Below are positions 22,143 through 29,156 of a DNA stretch of 29,156 nt, piece by piece (position 1 is the stretch's first letter; each line of letters begins with the position of its first letter). The notes below the pieces were generated by a model. That model saw only the letters and a program-made list of their open reading frames with translations. It was not told where the DNA came from and did no database searches. The stretch is from an uncultured Collinsella sp. GTDB lineage: Bacteria; Actinomycetota; Coriobacteriia; Coriobacteriales; Coriobacteriaceae. Location of the stretch: contig CABRIF010000018.1 in NCBI GenBank assembly GCA_902470925.1, forward strand, positions 1-29,156, given 5' to 3'. The position numbers and the translations under genes are program-made.

Positions 22143-22889
22143 CTACAGGGCGATGCCTGCCGCAAGCAGGGCGATGCAGGCAGCAAGCGCCGCGGCGTCG
22201 ATGCGGGTGAGCGGGTAGCGCTTATACGAACTGTTCCGGCCGCGCAGGTAGAATCCACGCTGCTCGGCCGCAAGCGCCGCCGCGTCGGTCTTGCTCACCG
22301 AGGTCACGAGCAGCGGGATGCACAGCGGCAGCATCAGGCGCAGCTTTCGCAGCGGGTTCGCGGTGTCGAACGCCACGCCGCGCGCCGCCTGCGCCTCCAT
22401 GATGGCGTTCATCTCCTGGGTGAACAGCGGCACGAACCGCAGGGCGGTCGTGAAGGTGAAGGCGTAGCGATAGGGGAGGTGGAGCACCTCGACGCAGGCG
22501 TTTGCGAGGTCGGTCAGGCGGGTGCAGGCAAGCACGAGCACGAGCGGCAGCGCCACGCCCACGAGGCGCAGGCAGGCCCGGCTGCCGGTGATGAGGCCGT
22601 CGGTGGTGGCGAGCGGGCCTACGGCGGTGCCGCTGCGGACGAAGGCGACCTGCAGGACGAACATGACCGCGGCGATCGGGACGAGCAGCTTGAGCATGCT
22701 CGCCAGGCGCCTGCCCACCCGGGCATAGCACCCCAGGGCCAAGATAAGGGCGATCTGGACGCCCAGCGCCGGCACCGATTCGGTCAAAAACAGTGCGGCG
22801 ATGAGCGAGGCGGCCAGCGCCAGCTTGGTGGCGGGGTTGAGCCGGTGCATGAGCGTGGTGCCCGGCGCGTAGTCGAGGACGTTGATCAT
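22143..22889 (-). CDS. ecfT: ECF transporter transmembrane component EcfT
   Basis: Membrane scaffold of an energy-coupling factor transporter (248 residues). It has several hydrophobic helices (LALAASLIAALFL, VQIALILALGCYA, LLVPIAAVMFVLQVAFV, ALPLVLVLAC, AALAACIALLAAGIAL) and the two short coupling-helix motifs that dock into the ATPases: AQAARG, and AEQRGF in place of a second ARG. Its ATG overlaps the EcfA stop (ATGA), so the two are translationally coupled. It passes conformational change from the ATPase pair to the S component encoded two genes upstream. Confidence 0.92.
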   Translation of the reverse strand: MINVLDYAPGTTLMHRLNPATKLALAASLIAALFLTESVPALGVQIALILALGCYARVGRRLASMLKLLVPIAAVMFVLQVAFVRSGTAVGPLATTDGLITGSRACLRLVGVALPLVLVLACTRLTDLANACVEVLHLPYRYAFTFTTALRFVPLFTQEMNAIMEAQAARGVAFDTANPLRKLRLMLPLCIPLLVTSVSKTDAAALAAEQRGFYLRGRNSSYKRYPLTRIDAAALAACIALLAAGIAL

Positions 22890-24796
22890 AGCGCGAGTCC
22901 TTTGACGGTGCGGACAAGGTCGGATACCTCGGACACGTTGGCAAATGCGCCCGAGACCTCACGGGAGAGCCTCTGCGTGATGCGGACGACCTGCGGGGCG
23001 GCGATCGCGGCCCGTGCCATCACCGGGGCGTCGGCGAAAATCTGCGTGCAAGGGCCGTCGGCGCAGATGCGTCCGCCCTCCATCACGATGACGCGCGTCG
23101 CGAAATCGCTCAGGACCTCCATGTCGTGGCAGACCATGATCACCGCGCTGCCGGCTGCGGCAAGCTCGCGCACCGCCTCCATGACGGTCATGCACTCGCG
23201 GTAATCCAAGCCCGAGGTGGGCTCGTCCAGGATGACCGCTGCGGGTTCGCGCGCGATCACGCAGGCGAGCGCCACGAGCTGCCGCTGCCCGCGCGAGAGG
23301 GCGAATGGTGCGGTCTGAAGCGGGAGGTCGAACCTCTCTGCCGCCCGCGTTGCGCGCGCGAGCGCCTCGGCGCGCGGTGTGCCGGTGATCTCGAGGCCGA
23401 AGGCGATCTCGTCGAGGACCGTGTTGCGGCACAGCTGCCGGTCGGGGTTTTGGAAGAGGGTGGCGGCGTGGACTGCCAGCTCGCTGGCGGCGTGCGTGCG
23501 CGTGTCCAGGCCGGCCAGCACCACGCGCCCCGCCTGCGGGCGCAGAAGGCCGCAGAGCAGCTTGGTGGTCGTGGTCTTTCCCGCTCCGTTGGCGCCTGCC
23601 AGCGCCACGATCTCGCCGGCGCCCACCGTGAAGCTGAGGTCGCGAACCGAGGCCGTGGCTCCCGGGTAGGTGAAGCTGGCGTTCTCGAGTGCGATCAGGG
23701 GTTCCGCCGGGCGCTGCACGGCGCCCCCAGCCGACATGCCCCCACTGCCCGCCGCCTGCGGGGCACATGTGCCGGCGTGCGGCTCGCAGGCACATGTGCC
23801 CGGCTCGCCGCAAGCATCGCCCAGGTTGCCGGCGTTGCCGTCCGGGTTGCCGGCAATGCCGGGCTCTGAACCCTCGCTGCCCGCTGCCCCGGCATTCGGG
23901 ACAGCGGGCCCTGCGGCATCTCCGTGCGGTGCGCCCGTGCCCGCGGCGCCCACGATGCTGCGCACGAGCGCAACCGCCTCATCGTCGGTGAGGCAGCACG
24001 CCGCATCCCCGCCGAGCCCCGCCTGCGCCAGGCTGTTGGAGATGCGCACGCACCGCGGCGTGTCCACGCCGATACGCCGCAGCTCGTCGCTGTGCGTGAA
24101 AACCTCGCGGGGCGTGCCGGCCAGCGCCACCCGCCCCGCGTCGAGTACGAGCAGCTGGTCGCAGAACTCCGCGAGCAGCGCCACCGCCTGCTCGATGACA
24201 ACGACGGTGACGCCTTGCTCGCGGTTGATGCGGCGCAAGATCTCGAAGACCGTGCGGGCGCTGGCGGGGTCGAGGGCGCAGGTGGGGGCGTCGAGCACGA
24301 GCATGCGGGGCCGAAGCGCCAGGATGGCCGCGATCGCGACCTTCTGCTTCTGCCCGCCCGAAAGCGTGGCGATCGAGCGGTGCCGCAGGTCGGCGATGCC
24401 CACCGAGGCGAGCGCCCAGGACAGGCGCGCCTCGATATCGTCGCGGCCCACCCCGAAGTTCTCCAGGCCGAACAGCAGCTCGTCCTCAACGTCTGCGGCC
24501 ACCATCTGCGCGTCGATATCCTGCAGGACCGAACCGACCACCTGGGCGATGTCGGTCAGCGTGACGGTGCAGGTGTCGCGACCGTCGACGTGGGCGGAGC
24601 CGTAGAGCTCTCCGTGGAAATGATGGGGGATGGCCCCGGAAAGCACGCTGGCGAGCGTGGACTTACCGGAGCCCGATGCGCCGATGATGCCGCAAAACGC
24701 GCCCTCGCCCAGGGTGAGGCTCACGCCGTCAAGCGCTCGGCGCTCGCATCCGGCGTAGCGAAACGACAGGTCGCGCAGCTCGATGATCGCCCCCAT
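22886..24796 (-). CDS. Fused double ATPase of an ECF transporter (EcfA-EcfA')
   Basis: Protein of 636 residues with two ABC ATPase domains in one chain. NBD1 (about 4-250): Walker A GASGSGKST (39-47), Q-loop Gln92, signature LSGGQ (145-149), Walker B LVLDAP, where the catalytic Glu is Ala170, and Gln203 at the H-loop position (VVIEQA). NBD2 (about 365-600): Walker A GANGAGKTT (401-409), Gln449, signature LSRGQ (500-504), Walker B VILDEP with Glu525, and His557. An 80-residue Gly/Ala/Cys linker joins them. In the folded pair NBD1's Walker motifs face NBD2's signature, so all changes fall in one composite site and the other is canonical. It powers uptake with EcfT and the S component; three bases separate it from the S gene. 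Confidence 0.93.
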   Translation of the reverse strand: MGAIIELRDLSFRYAGCERRALDGVSLTLGEGAFCGIIGASGSGKSTLASVLSGAIPHHFHGELYGSAHVDGRDTCTVTLTDIAQVVGSVLQDIDAQMVAADVEDELLFGLENFGVGRDDIEARLSWALASVGIADLRHRSIATLSGGQKQKVAIAAILALRPRMLVLDAPTCALDPASARTVFEILRRINREQGVTVVVIEQAVALLAEFCDQLLVLDAGRVALAGTPREVFTHSDELRRIGVDTPRCVRISNSLAQAGLGGDAACCLTDDEAVALVRSIVGAAGTGAPHGDAAGPAVPNAGAAGSEGSEPGIAGNPDGNAGNLGDACGEPGTCACEPHAGTCAPQAAGSGGMSAGGAVQRPAEPLIALENASFTYPGATASVRDLSFTVGAGEIVALAGANGAGKTTTTKLLCGLLRPQAGRVVLAGLDTRTHAASELAVHAATLFQNPDRQLCRNTVLDEIAFGLEITGTPRAEALARATRAAERFDLPLQTAPFALSRGQRQLVALACVIAREPAAVILDEPTSGLDYRECMTVMEAVRELAAAGSAVIMVCHDMEVLSDFATRVIVMEGGRICADGPCTQIFADAPVMARAAIAAPQVVRITQRLSREVSGAFANVSEVSDLVRTVKGLAL

Positions 24797-24799
24797 GCG

Positions 24800-25363
24800 C
24801 TAGTCCTCGAGCCCGAGGGCACGGGTGATGGGGATGTAGAGCGCGCCCACGAGCACGGCGTTGAACACGGAGGTCAGCGCGATGACGGGCAGCATGAGGC
24901 CGGCGAGCTCGAGTGCGAATCCCATGAGGGCCATCTTGATCACCATGAAGATGGCGCCCGACAGAAACGTGGTCACGAAGGTGCCGGCCGCCGGGACCAG
25001 GCGCTGTGCGGCCGTGCCGGAGCCCGCCTTCACGATGGCCGCCATCGCCATGGCGGCCACGGCCTCGGCCACGAAGTCGATGCCCGGGGAGGTGGTGGTG
25101 ATCTGGATGACCGCCGCCGAGATGAGCCCCATCACGAGCGCCTGTCCGATCGTGGGCCGCACGACGAGGATGGTGAGGCAGAAGGCGGAGATGATGAACT
25201 CGGGTGCGATGGCGCCGCCTGAGGCCGCCGAGATGGCCTTGCCCACCGTGAGGTTCAAGATGAAGCCGGCGGCGAGCAGGATGGCGAGCAAGATCAGGTC
25301 CTTGATGTCGAAGCCCTCCTTCTGGGCGGTGACGGTGCGGGGCTGCGGGGTGTTCTGAGACAT
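24800..25363 (-). CDS. ECF transporter substrate-binding (S) component, probably for tryptophan
   Basis: Membrane protein of 187 residues with about six helices (LILLAILLAAGFILNLTVG, FIISAFCLTILVV, ALVMGLISAAVIQITTT, FVAEAVAAMAMAAIV, TFLSGAIFMVIKMALMGF, LPVIALTSVFNAVLVGALYI). Size, helix number and operon position identify it as an ECF S component. GGAIAPEFIIS and QITTTSPGIDF recall the TrpP-type tryptophan transporters, but that resemblance alone is weak. The stronger evidence is the upstream leader with three consecutive Trp codons and an attenuator. GAAAGGA before ATG 25363 fixes the start. Confidence 0.85.
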   Translation of the reverse strand: MSQNTPQPRTVTAQKEGFDIKDLILLAILLAAGFILNLTVGKAISAASGGAIAPEFIISAFCLTILVVRPTIGQALVMGLISAAVIQITTTSPGIDFVAEAVAAMAMAAIVKAGSGTAAQRLVPAAGTFVTTFLSGAIFMVIKMALMGFALELAGLMLPVIALTSVFNAVLVGALYIPITRALGLED

Positions 25364-25529
25364 GATGGGTATCCTTTCGAGGATGCGCCCGCGGGCGCTG
25401 GGTGAGGTGGGGACGTGGGGCGCGCGATGCGTGCGAGGAGCTGCGCGAACGGCATGGGAGCGTGGTCCAGGCGTGCGCGAGCTGCCGGTTACGAGGCGTG
25501 TGCGGAATGCCGATGCGACCGGGTCATAG

Positions 25530-25558
25530 AAAAAGGCCCCCGGTCAGACCGGAGGCCT
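25530..25558 (-). terminator. Attenuator terminator of the tryptophan-type leader
   Basis: On the minus strand AGGCCTCCGGT and ACCGGGGGCCT form an 11-bp stem (one T-G pair) with a CTG loop, followed by a run of five T. It lies 34 bases after the leader-peptide stop and 167 bases before the S-component start, as expected for a transcription attenuator. The stretch just after the leader stop (about 25585-25601, GGCGG and CCCTC) is partly complementary to the 5' arm and could form the antiterminator. The remaining leader, 25364-25529, shows no gene. Confidence 0.9.
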
Positions 25559-25592
25559 CATGTGCGTTGCGTTCTGTATGCAGACGCGAGGG

Positions 25593-25664
25593 CTACCGCC
25601 GACCAACCGTATACGCATCGCGCCACCACCAGTTCATGCGGTTGTTGCTCATGGTGTTCGACAT
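25593..25664 (-). CDS. Tryptophan leader peptide
   Basis: Open frame of 23 codons on the minus strand, beginning MSNTMSNNRMN and continuing WWWRDAYTVGRR to a TAG. The three adjacent TGG codons (25631-25623) are the sensing element: with scarce charged tRNA-Trp, a ribosome stalled there would let an antiterminator form and prevent the downstream terminator. AAGGAG (25679-25674) sits nine bases before ATG 25664, a good ribosome site. Adjacent Trp codons followed by Arg are typical of trp leader peptides in actinobacteria. Here the peptide precedes an ECF transporter operon, not trp biosynthetic genes. Confidence 0.88.
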   Translation of the reverse strand: MSNTMSNNRMNWWWRDAYTVGRR

Positions 25665-25730
25665 GGTGGGTGGCTCCTTCCAAGTTCGCCGGTTGACCGC
25701 GACGCTTCCGTCCGCGTCGTGTTGGGATGC

Positions 25731-25739
25731 ACTATAGCA
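25731..25739 (-). promoter_or_regulatory. Extended -10 promoter of the leader and ECF operon
   Basis: The minus strand reads TGCTATAGT, an extended -10 (TGn plus TATAGT). Transcription would start near 25724, about 60 bases before the leader peptide. A small hairpin CGACGC/GCGTCG follows in the leader. The -35 is weak, as is common with extended -10 promoters. Confidence 0.6.
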
Positions 25740-25878
25740 TAGTGGAGTAGCCTCTGGGCGAGATTCTCGAAATGTTGCCGACTCGTTTCGTCGGCTTCGG
25801 CGCGGCTGGGGTGCGCACCGTGCCCGTCGGCGGGCTGTGCGGGGCGGCTCGGGAGCTGCCGGCGCCTGCCGGGCACCG

Positions 25879-26802
25879 CTACGCGGTCGGCTGTAGCTTG
25901 GCGAAGTCGTCCACGATCAAATCGAGGCAGCTCGGCAGCACGCGTGCGCCGAAGGTGCCGGTGTTGTGGTGGATGAGCTCGCCGTCGAACTGCATGCCGA
26001 GCGAGGGCGTGCAGGTGATCTTGGCCTCGCGACCCTGGAACATTTTGATCTGCGGGCGCCCGAGCGATGTTCCGGCGGGGTCGAGCACCCCGGCGAGTAG
26101 GGTGGGCAGCAGCTGCACCGTGGCTGCGGGCTCGATCACGGCGATGTCGATCAAGCCGTCGTCCATGCGGCAACCGGGGAAGAGGTTGATCTCGTTTTGG
26201 ATGACGGCGGTGTTGCCCACCATGCAGCTGATGCCGTCGAGCTCCTCCACGCGCCCGTCAATCTCGAGGCGGAAATGCGCCACCTGCGGGACCGGCGTGG
26301 CGAGCGCGGACAGGAAGTAGGCGACCTCGCCCATGTCGGCCTTGTTCGCCTCGGCCTTGTGCATGATGTCGGCGTCGAAGCCGGTGCCGGCGATGATGAT
26401 GTAGCCATGGCGCTGCACTTGCCCGTCTTCGTCGGTCCAGTACAGCTCGCCCATGTCGGCGCGGGCGCAGCGCCCGACGCGGCACGCCCGAGCGAGCGCG
26501 GCGGGCTCCGGCGCGTTGCCGATGTTGTTGAAAAACAGGTTGGCGGTGCCCGAGGGGAAGACGAGCGTGGGCACGCGGCTGTCGCGCAGGCAGTCCAGGA
26601 CGTTCGAGACGGTGCCGTCCCCGCCTGAGACGACCACGCGGTCGAAGGAGCGGGCGTCGGCGGCGGCTTCGCCGCTCTCCATGCCCTCGCCGATGAAGCG
26701 CATCGTCACCTCGTCGCCCGCCTGCGACAGCGCGCGCATGAAATCGAAGATCTCGTCGGAACGGGGACCCGAGGCGGGGTTATGGATGATGAGGCAGCGC
26801 AT
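25879..26802 (-). CDS. Diacylglycerol kinase-family lipid kinase
   Basis: YegS/DgkB-type kinase of 307 residues that phosphorylates diacylglycerol or a related lipid at the cytoplasmic membrane face. Seen: N-terminal LIIHNPASGPRSDE, the nucleotide-binding GGDGT (60-64) in VVSGGDGTVSNVL, FPSGTANLFFNNIG, AGTGFDADIMHKAE, and a C-terminal beta domain with CRMDDGLIDIAVI and MQFDGELIHH. The start at 26802 (MRCLII) gives the family's usual N-terminus; an open extension to 26913 runs through the divergent promoter and is rejected. The ribosome site is weak (ATGGGAAACC). It is divergent from rnd. Confidence 0.93.
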   Translation of the reverse strand: MRCLIIHNPASGPRSDEIFDFMRALSQAGDEVTMRFIGEGMESGEAAADARSFDRVVVSGGDGTVSNVLDCLRDSRVPTLVFPSGTANLFFNNIGNAPEPAALARACRVGRCARADMGELYWTDEDGQVQRHGYIIIAGTGFDADIMHKAEANKADMGEVAYFLSALATPVPQVAHFRLEIDGRVEELDGISCMVGNTAVIQNEINLFPGCRMDDGLIDIAVIEPAATVQLLPTLLAGVLDPAGTSLGRPQIKMFQGREAKITCTPSLGMQFDGELIHHNTGTFGARVLPSCLDLIVDDFAKLQPTA

Positions 26803-26830
26803 AGGCGGTTTCCCATTCTGAGCCAAGCAG

Positions 26831-26838
26831 GGTATAGT
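26831..26838. promoter_or_regulatory. Overlapping divergent -10 boxes (lipid kinase / rnd)
   Basis: The plus strand has TATAGT at 26833-26838, and the minus strand TATACC at 26836-26831, so the two -10 elements share bases and only one polymerase could occupy them at a time. Downstream on the plus strand, ACCCGCA-ACGCG-TGCGGGT (26858-26876) is a perfect 7-bp hairpin in the rnd leader. Confidence 0.45.
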
Positions 26839-26897
26839 TTCTAGACGTCGTAATCCTACCCGCAACGCGTGCGGGTGTCGCCAAATTCGGGTGATCC

Positions 26898-28031
26898 ATG
26901 TACATTTCCACAAACGAGGACCTGTGCGCCTTCTGCGAGCGCGCCCGTTCGTTTCCCGCCGTCGCCATCGATACCGAGTTCCTGCGCGAGCGCACCTTCC
27001 ACGCCAAGCTCTGCCTGGTGCAGGCGGCCACCCCTGAGGAGTGCGTCGTCATCGACCCGATCGCCGTCGACGACCTGAGCCCGCTGGCCGCGCTCATGGC
27101 CGACCCCGACACCCTCAAGGTCTTCCATGCCTGCTCGCAGGACATGGAGGTCTTGAGCCAGGTGCTGGGGGTCCTGCCCGCGCCGATCTTCGACACGCAG
27201 GTCGCCGTGGCCTTTTTGGGCGAGCGCGCGCAGTGCTCCTACAGCGCGGTGGTGTTCGCCTTCTGCGGCGTCTCGCTGCCCAAGACCGCCTCGCTCACCG
27301 ACTGGTCCCGCCGCCCGCTCACGCCCGAGCAGATCGAGTACGCCGTCGACGACGTGCGCTACCTCATCGAGGCATATGCCGTCATCGAGGCGCGCCTGCG
27401 CGAGCAGGGCCGCCTGTCGTGGGTGCGCGACGAGACGCGCGCCCTGGCAGATCCCGCCCACTACCGCAGCGACCCGCGCGCCGCGTTCAAGCGCGTCAAA
27501 CGCATCAGCTCCTGCACGCGCCGGCAGCTGGCCGTGGCGCGCGAGCTGGCCGCCTGGCGCGAGATGCGCGCCGAGCGCCGCGACATCCCCCGCAAGTGGA
27601 TCATGTCCGACGAGACCCTGCTGGCCCTGTGCAAGCGCGCGCCGAAAACCGCCGACGAGTTCCGTTCCGTACGCGGCACCGAGCAGCTCACGGAGCGCGA
27701 CGTGGAGGGGGCCCTTGTCGCCATCGCCAACGGCCGACGCTGCCCGCAGGCGAACTTCCCCTCGATCGGGCGGGCGCACCGTACGCCGACCCCGGAGCAG
27801 GAGAGCGTGGTCGATCTGATGTACGCGCTCATCCGCCTGGTGTCGGAGCGCTCCGGCGTCGCGTCCTCGCTCATCGCCTGCCGCGACGACCTGCTGTCCT
27901 ATATCGACCACCCCGAGCGCAGCCGCCTGCGCGACGGCTGGCGCTTCGAGTTGGTGGGCACCTTGATCGACGACCTCTTGCGCGGCAACATCGGCCTGAC
28001 GGTCAAGGACGGCGCACTGGAGATTCTCTAG
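26898..28031 (+). CDS. rnd: Ribonuclease D (3'-5' exoribonuclease)
   Basis: DEDDy-family exonuclease of 377 residues that trims tRNA and other RNA 3' ends. Catalytic residues are Asp25 and Glu27 in AIDTEFLRERTF, Asp82 in HACSQDMEVL, and Tyr148 with Asp152 in YAVDDVRYL. An HRDC domain follows (about 205-290: RRQLAVARELAAWREMRAER, IPRKWIMSDETLLALC), then a helical C-terminal region, giving the length expected for RNase D. ATG 26898 is preceded only by a weak GGGTGA. The gene is divergent from the lipid kinase; the 258 bases after it contain no gene I can support. Confidence 0.94.
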   Translation: MYISTNEDLCAFCERARSFPAVAIDTEFLRERTFHAKLCLVQAATPEECVVIDPIAVDDLSPLAALMADPDTLKVFHACSQDMEVLSQVLGVLPAPIFDTQVAVAFLGERAQCSYSAVVFAFCGVSLPKTASLTDWSRRPLTPEQIEYAVDDVRYLIEAYAVIEARLREQGRLSWVRDETRALADPAHYRSDPRAAFKRVKRISSCTRRQLAVARELAAWREMRAERRDIPRKWIMSDETLLALCKRAPKTADEFRSVRGTEQLTERDVEGALVAIANGRRCPQANFPSIGRAHRTPTPEQESVVDLMYALIRLVSERSGVASSLIACRDDLLSYIDHPERSRLRDGWRFELVGTLIDDLLRGNIGLTVKDGALEIL

Positions 28032-28289
28032 GCGGCCGCTTCGCACGCAAGCATCGCCGCTGCACGCCCGCGCGGCGGCGTCGGCTGCATGGCGATGGTC
28101 CCGAGCCCCCTTCTCTGAGATGCGGCGCGGGCGCCGCCGGCGGGGCGCTCGGTCGGTCCGCGCGGGACGGTGTCGCCTTCGCGCGCATGGGCGTTTTGCG
28201 CAGGCGCGCGCCGGGCGTCGCGCGCACCGCACCGGTTCGGGTACAAGGCTGCCGACACATCTGTTTTTGCACCTGTTGAAAGGATCGAC

Positions 28290-28997
28290 ATGCCCTATTA
28301 CGGTTACGGCTATGGCTACGGGTTCGGTATGGACCCAGCCTACCTGCTGCTCGTGGTGGTGTCCCTTGTGCTGGGCATGCTCACGCAGTCCTACATCGAC
28401 CGCACGTACAAAACCTGGTCGCGCGTGTCCTCCGACGGCGCCTCGGGTGCCGAGGTGGCGCGTCGCATGCTCGACGCGAACGGCTGTGGGCGCGTGGGCA
28501 TCAAGCATGTCGCCGGGCACCTTACCGACCACTACGATCCGCGTGACAACAACCTCTACCTTTCCGCCGACAACCTCTCGGGCGGCTCGGTGGCGAGCGT
28601 CGCGGTTGCCTGTCACGAGGCGGGCCATGCGGCCCAGCGCGAGCAGGGCTATTTCATGATGCGCGTACGCTCGGCGCTGGTCCCGTTGGTGAACTTCTCC
28701 CAAAACGTCTGGATGATCGTTTTCATCATGGGCGTGTTCATGAACCTGGCCGGCCTCACCACCATCGCGATCGCCCTGTTCGCGTTTTCCGTGGTGTTCC
28801 AGCTGGTTACCCTGCCGGTCGAGATCGATGCGTCGCGCCGTGCGGTCGCCTACATCCAGGTATCCGGCATGGGCGAGGTCAACGTGCGCGGCGCGCGCAA
28901 GGTGCTCACCACCGCGGCCCTCACCTACGTTGCCGCTGCGTTGACGAGCGTGCTGCAGCTGCTGTACCTGGTGGGGCGCACGCGTCGCGACGAGTAG
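28290..28997 (+). CDS. Membrane zinc metallopeptidase (neutral zinc peptidase, YugP-like)
   Basis: Protein of 235 residues. A Tyr/Gly-rich start (PYYGYGYGYGFG) and an N-terminal helix (AYLLLVVVSLVLGML) precede the zinc site HEAGH (109-113) in VAVACHEAGHAAQ, then two helices (VWMIVFIMGVFMNLAGL, IAIALFAFSVVFQLVTL), the family segment PVEIDASRRA, which probably supplies further active-site residues, and a final helix (LTYVAAALTSVLQLLYLV). This matches the Zn_peptidase_2 family, whose substrates are unknown. GAAAGGA five bases before ATG 28290 fixes the start; the open frame extends 120 bases upstream without support. Confidence 0.92.
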   Translation: MPYYGYGYGYGFGMDPAYLLLVVVSLVLGMLTQSYIDRTYKTWSRVSSDGASGAEVARRMLDANGCGRVGIKHVAGHLTDHYDPRDNNLYLSADNLSGGSVASVAVACHEAGHAAQREQGYFMMRVRSALVPLVNFSQNVWMIVFIMGVFMNLAGLTTIAIALFAFSVVFQLVTLPVEIDASRRAVAYIQVSGMGEVNVRGARKVLTTAALTYVAAALTSVLQLLYLVGRTRRDE

Positions 28998-29009
28998 GGG
29001 TGCGTGTGC

Positions 29010-29029
29010 GCATGCGGCCGGCCGCGTGC
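29010..29029. repeat. 20-bp palindrome after the zinc peptidase gene
   Basis: GCATGCGGCC (29010-29019) runs directly into GGCCGCGTGC (29020-29029), a palindrome with one G-T pair. No T-tract follows. It could weakly terminate the peptidase transcript or mark a binding site. Confidence 0.35.
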
Positions 29030-29108
29030 GCGAGCCCGGCGCGAAAGAAGTTGTCCGCGCGGCGCGCTACACTGAACGTGACAGGGATTCGATGAGGAAG
29101 GAGCGCAG

Positions 29109-29156
29109 GTGAGCGGTTGGAATCTCACCGGGGCGGCACCGGGCGCGGGCGAGGAG
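29109..29156 (+). CDS. Start of a gene cut by the window end
   Basis: GTG 29109, with AGGAAGGAG five bases upstream, opens a frame reading MSGWNLTGAAPGAGEE up to the window edge. The ribosome site is strong and a -10-like TACACT lies at 29068-29073, so a real gene start is likely, but 16 residues are too few to name it. Confidence 0.6.
   Translation, partial: MSGWNLTGAAPGAGEE

Noticed and set aside
22923..23204. Plus-strand frames opposite the ECF genes
   Set aside because: Antisense shadows of well-conserved ATPase motifs.
28032..28289. Possible gene between rnd and the zinc peptidase
   Set aside because: The open frames are extensions or antisense GC-rich frames without ribosome sites or recognisable sequence; the gap appears non-coding.

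Overview
The window is strongly GC-rich, densely coded DNA. Gene content, short Shine-Dalgarno sites of the GAAAGGA/AAGGAG type, extended -10 promoters and best matches by eye all suggest a Coriobacteriia actinobacterium (Collinsella/Olsenella-like gut lineage). This is inferred from gene families only. No rRNA, tRNA, CRISPR array, insertion sequence or phage module was seen.

Layout. 145-4172 (minus): lysine/diaminopimelate operon lysA-dapA-dapB-dapH, with overlapping genes and a lysine riboswitch (L-box) in the lysA leader. dapB carries a one-base frameshift. 4331-5665 (plus): divergent M20 deacetylase, probably the N-acetyl-diaminopimelate deacetylase that the DapH route needs. 5733-7751 (minus): OatA-like membrane acyltransferase with an SGNH domain. 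7977-10908 (plus): FxLYD membrane protein, a helix-turn-helix protein and a membrane-anchored Ser/Thr kinase whose transcript may be leaderless. 10936-11997 (minus): secreted coiled-coil cell-wall protein. 12056-12171: AT-rich inverted-repeat cluster. 12270-16470 (plus): cobalamin riboswitch followed by two exported DUF4430 (transcobalamin-like) proteins. 16470-16656: 30-bp direct repeats that switch orientation in the middle. 16708-17777 (minus): two GtrA paralogues, the second preceded by a duplicated 43-bp promoter-like unit. 18020-18907 (plus): DegV. 19197-20372 (minus): TIM-barrel protein. 20586-20774: small membrane protein. 21023-22036 (minus): rRNA m5C methyltransferase. 22143-25739 (minus): complete ECF transporter operon (S component, fused EcfA-EcfA', EcfT) behind a tryptophan-type attenuator. 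25879-26802 (minus): lipid kinase. 26898-28997 (plus): RNase D and a membrane zinc peptidase. The window ends in the first codons of another plus-strand gene.

Three RNA-level controls stand out: an L-box on lysine synthesis, a cobalamin riboswitch on surface proteins, and a leader peptide with three consecutive Trp codons followed by an intrinsic terminator ahead of the ECF transporter. The last predicts that the transporter is tryptophan-regulated and probably imports tryptophan or a related compound. Its fused ATPase is asymmetric: the non-canonical residues all fall in one composite ATP site.
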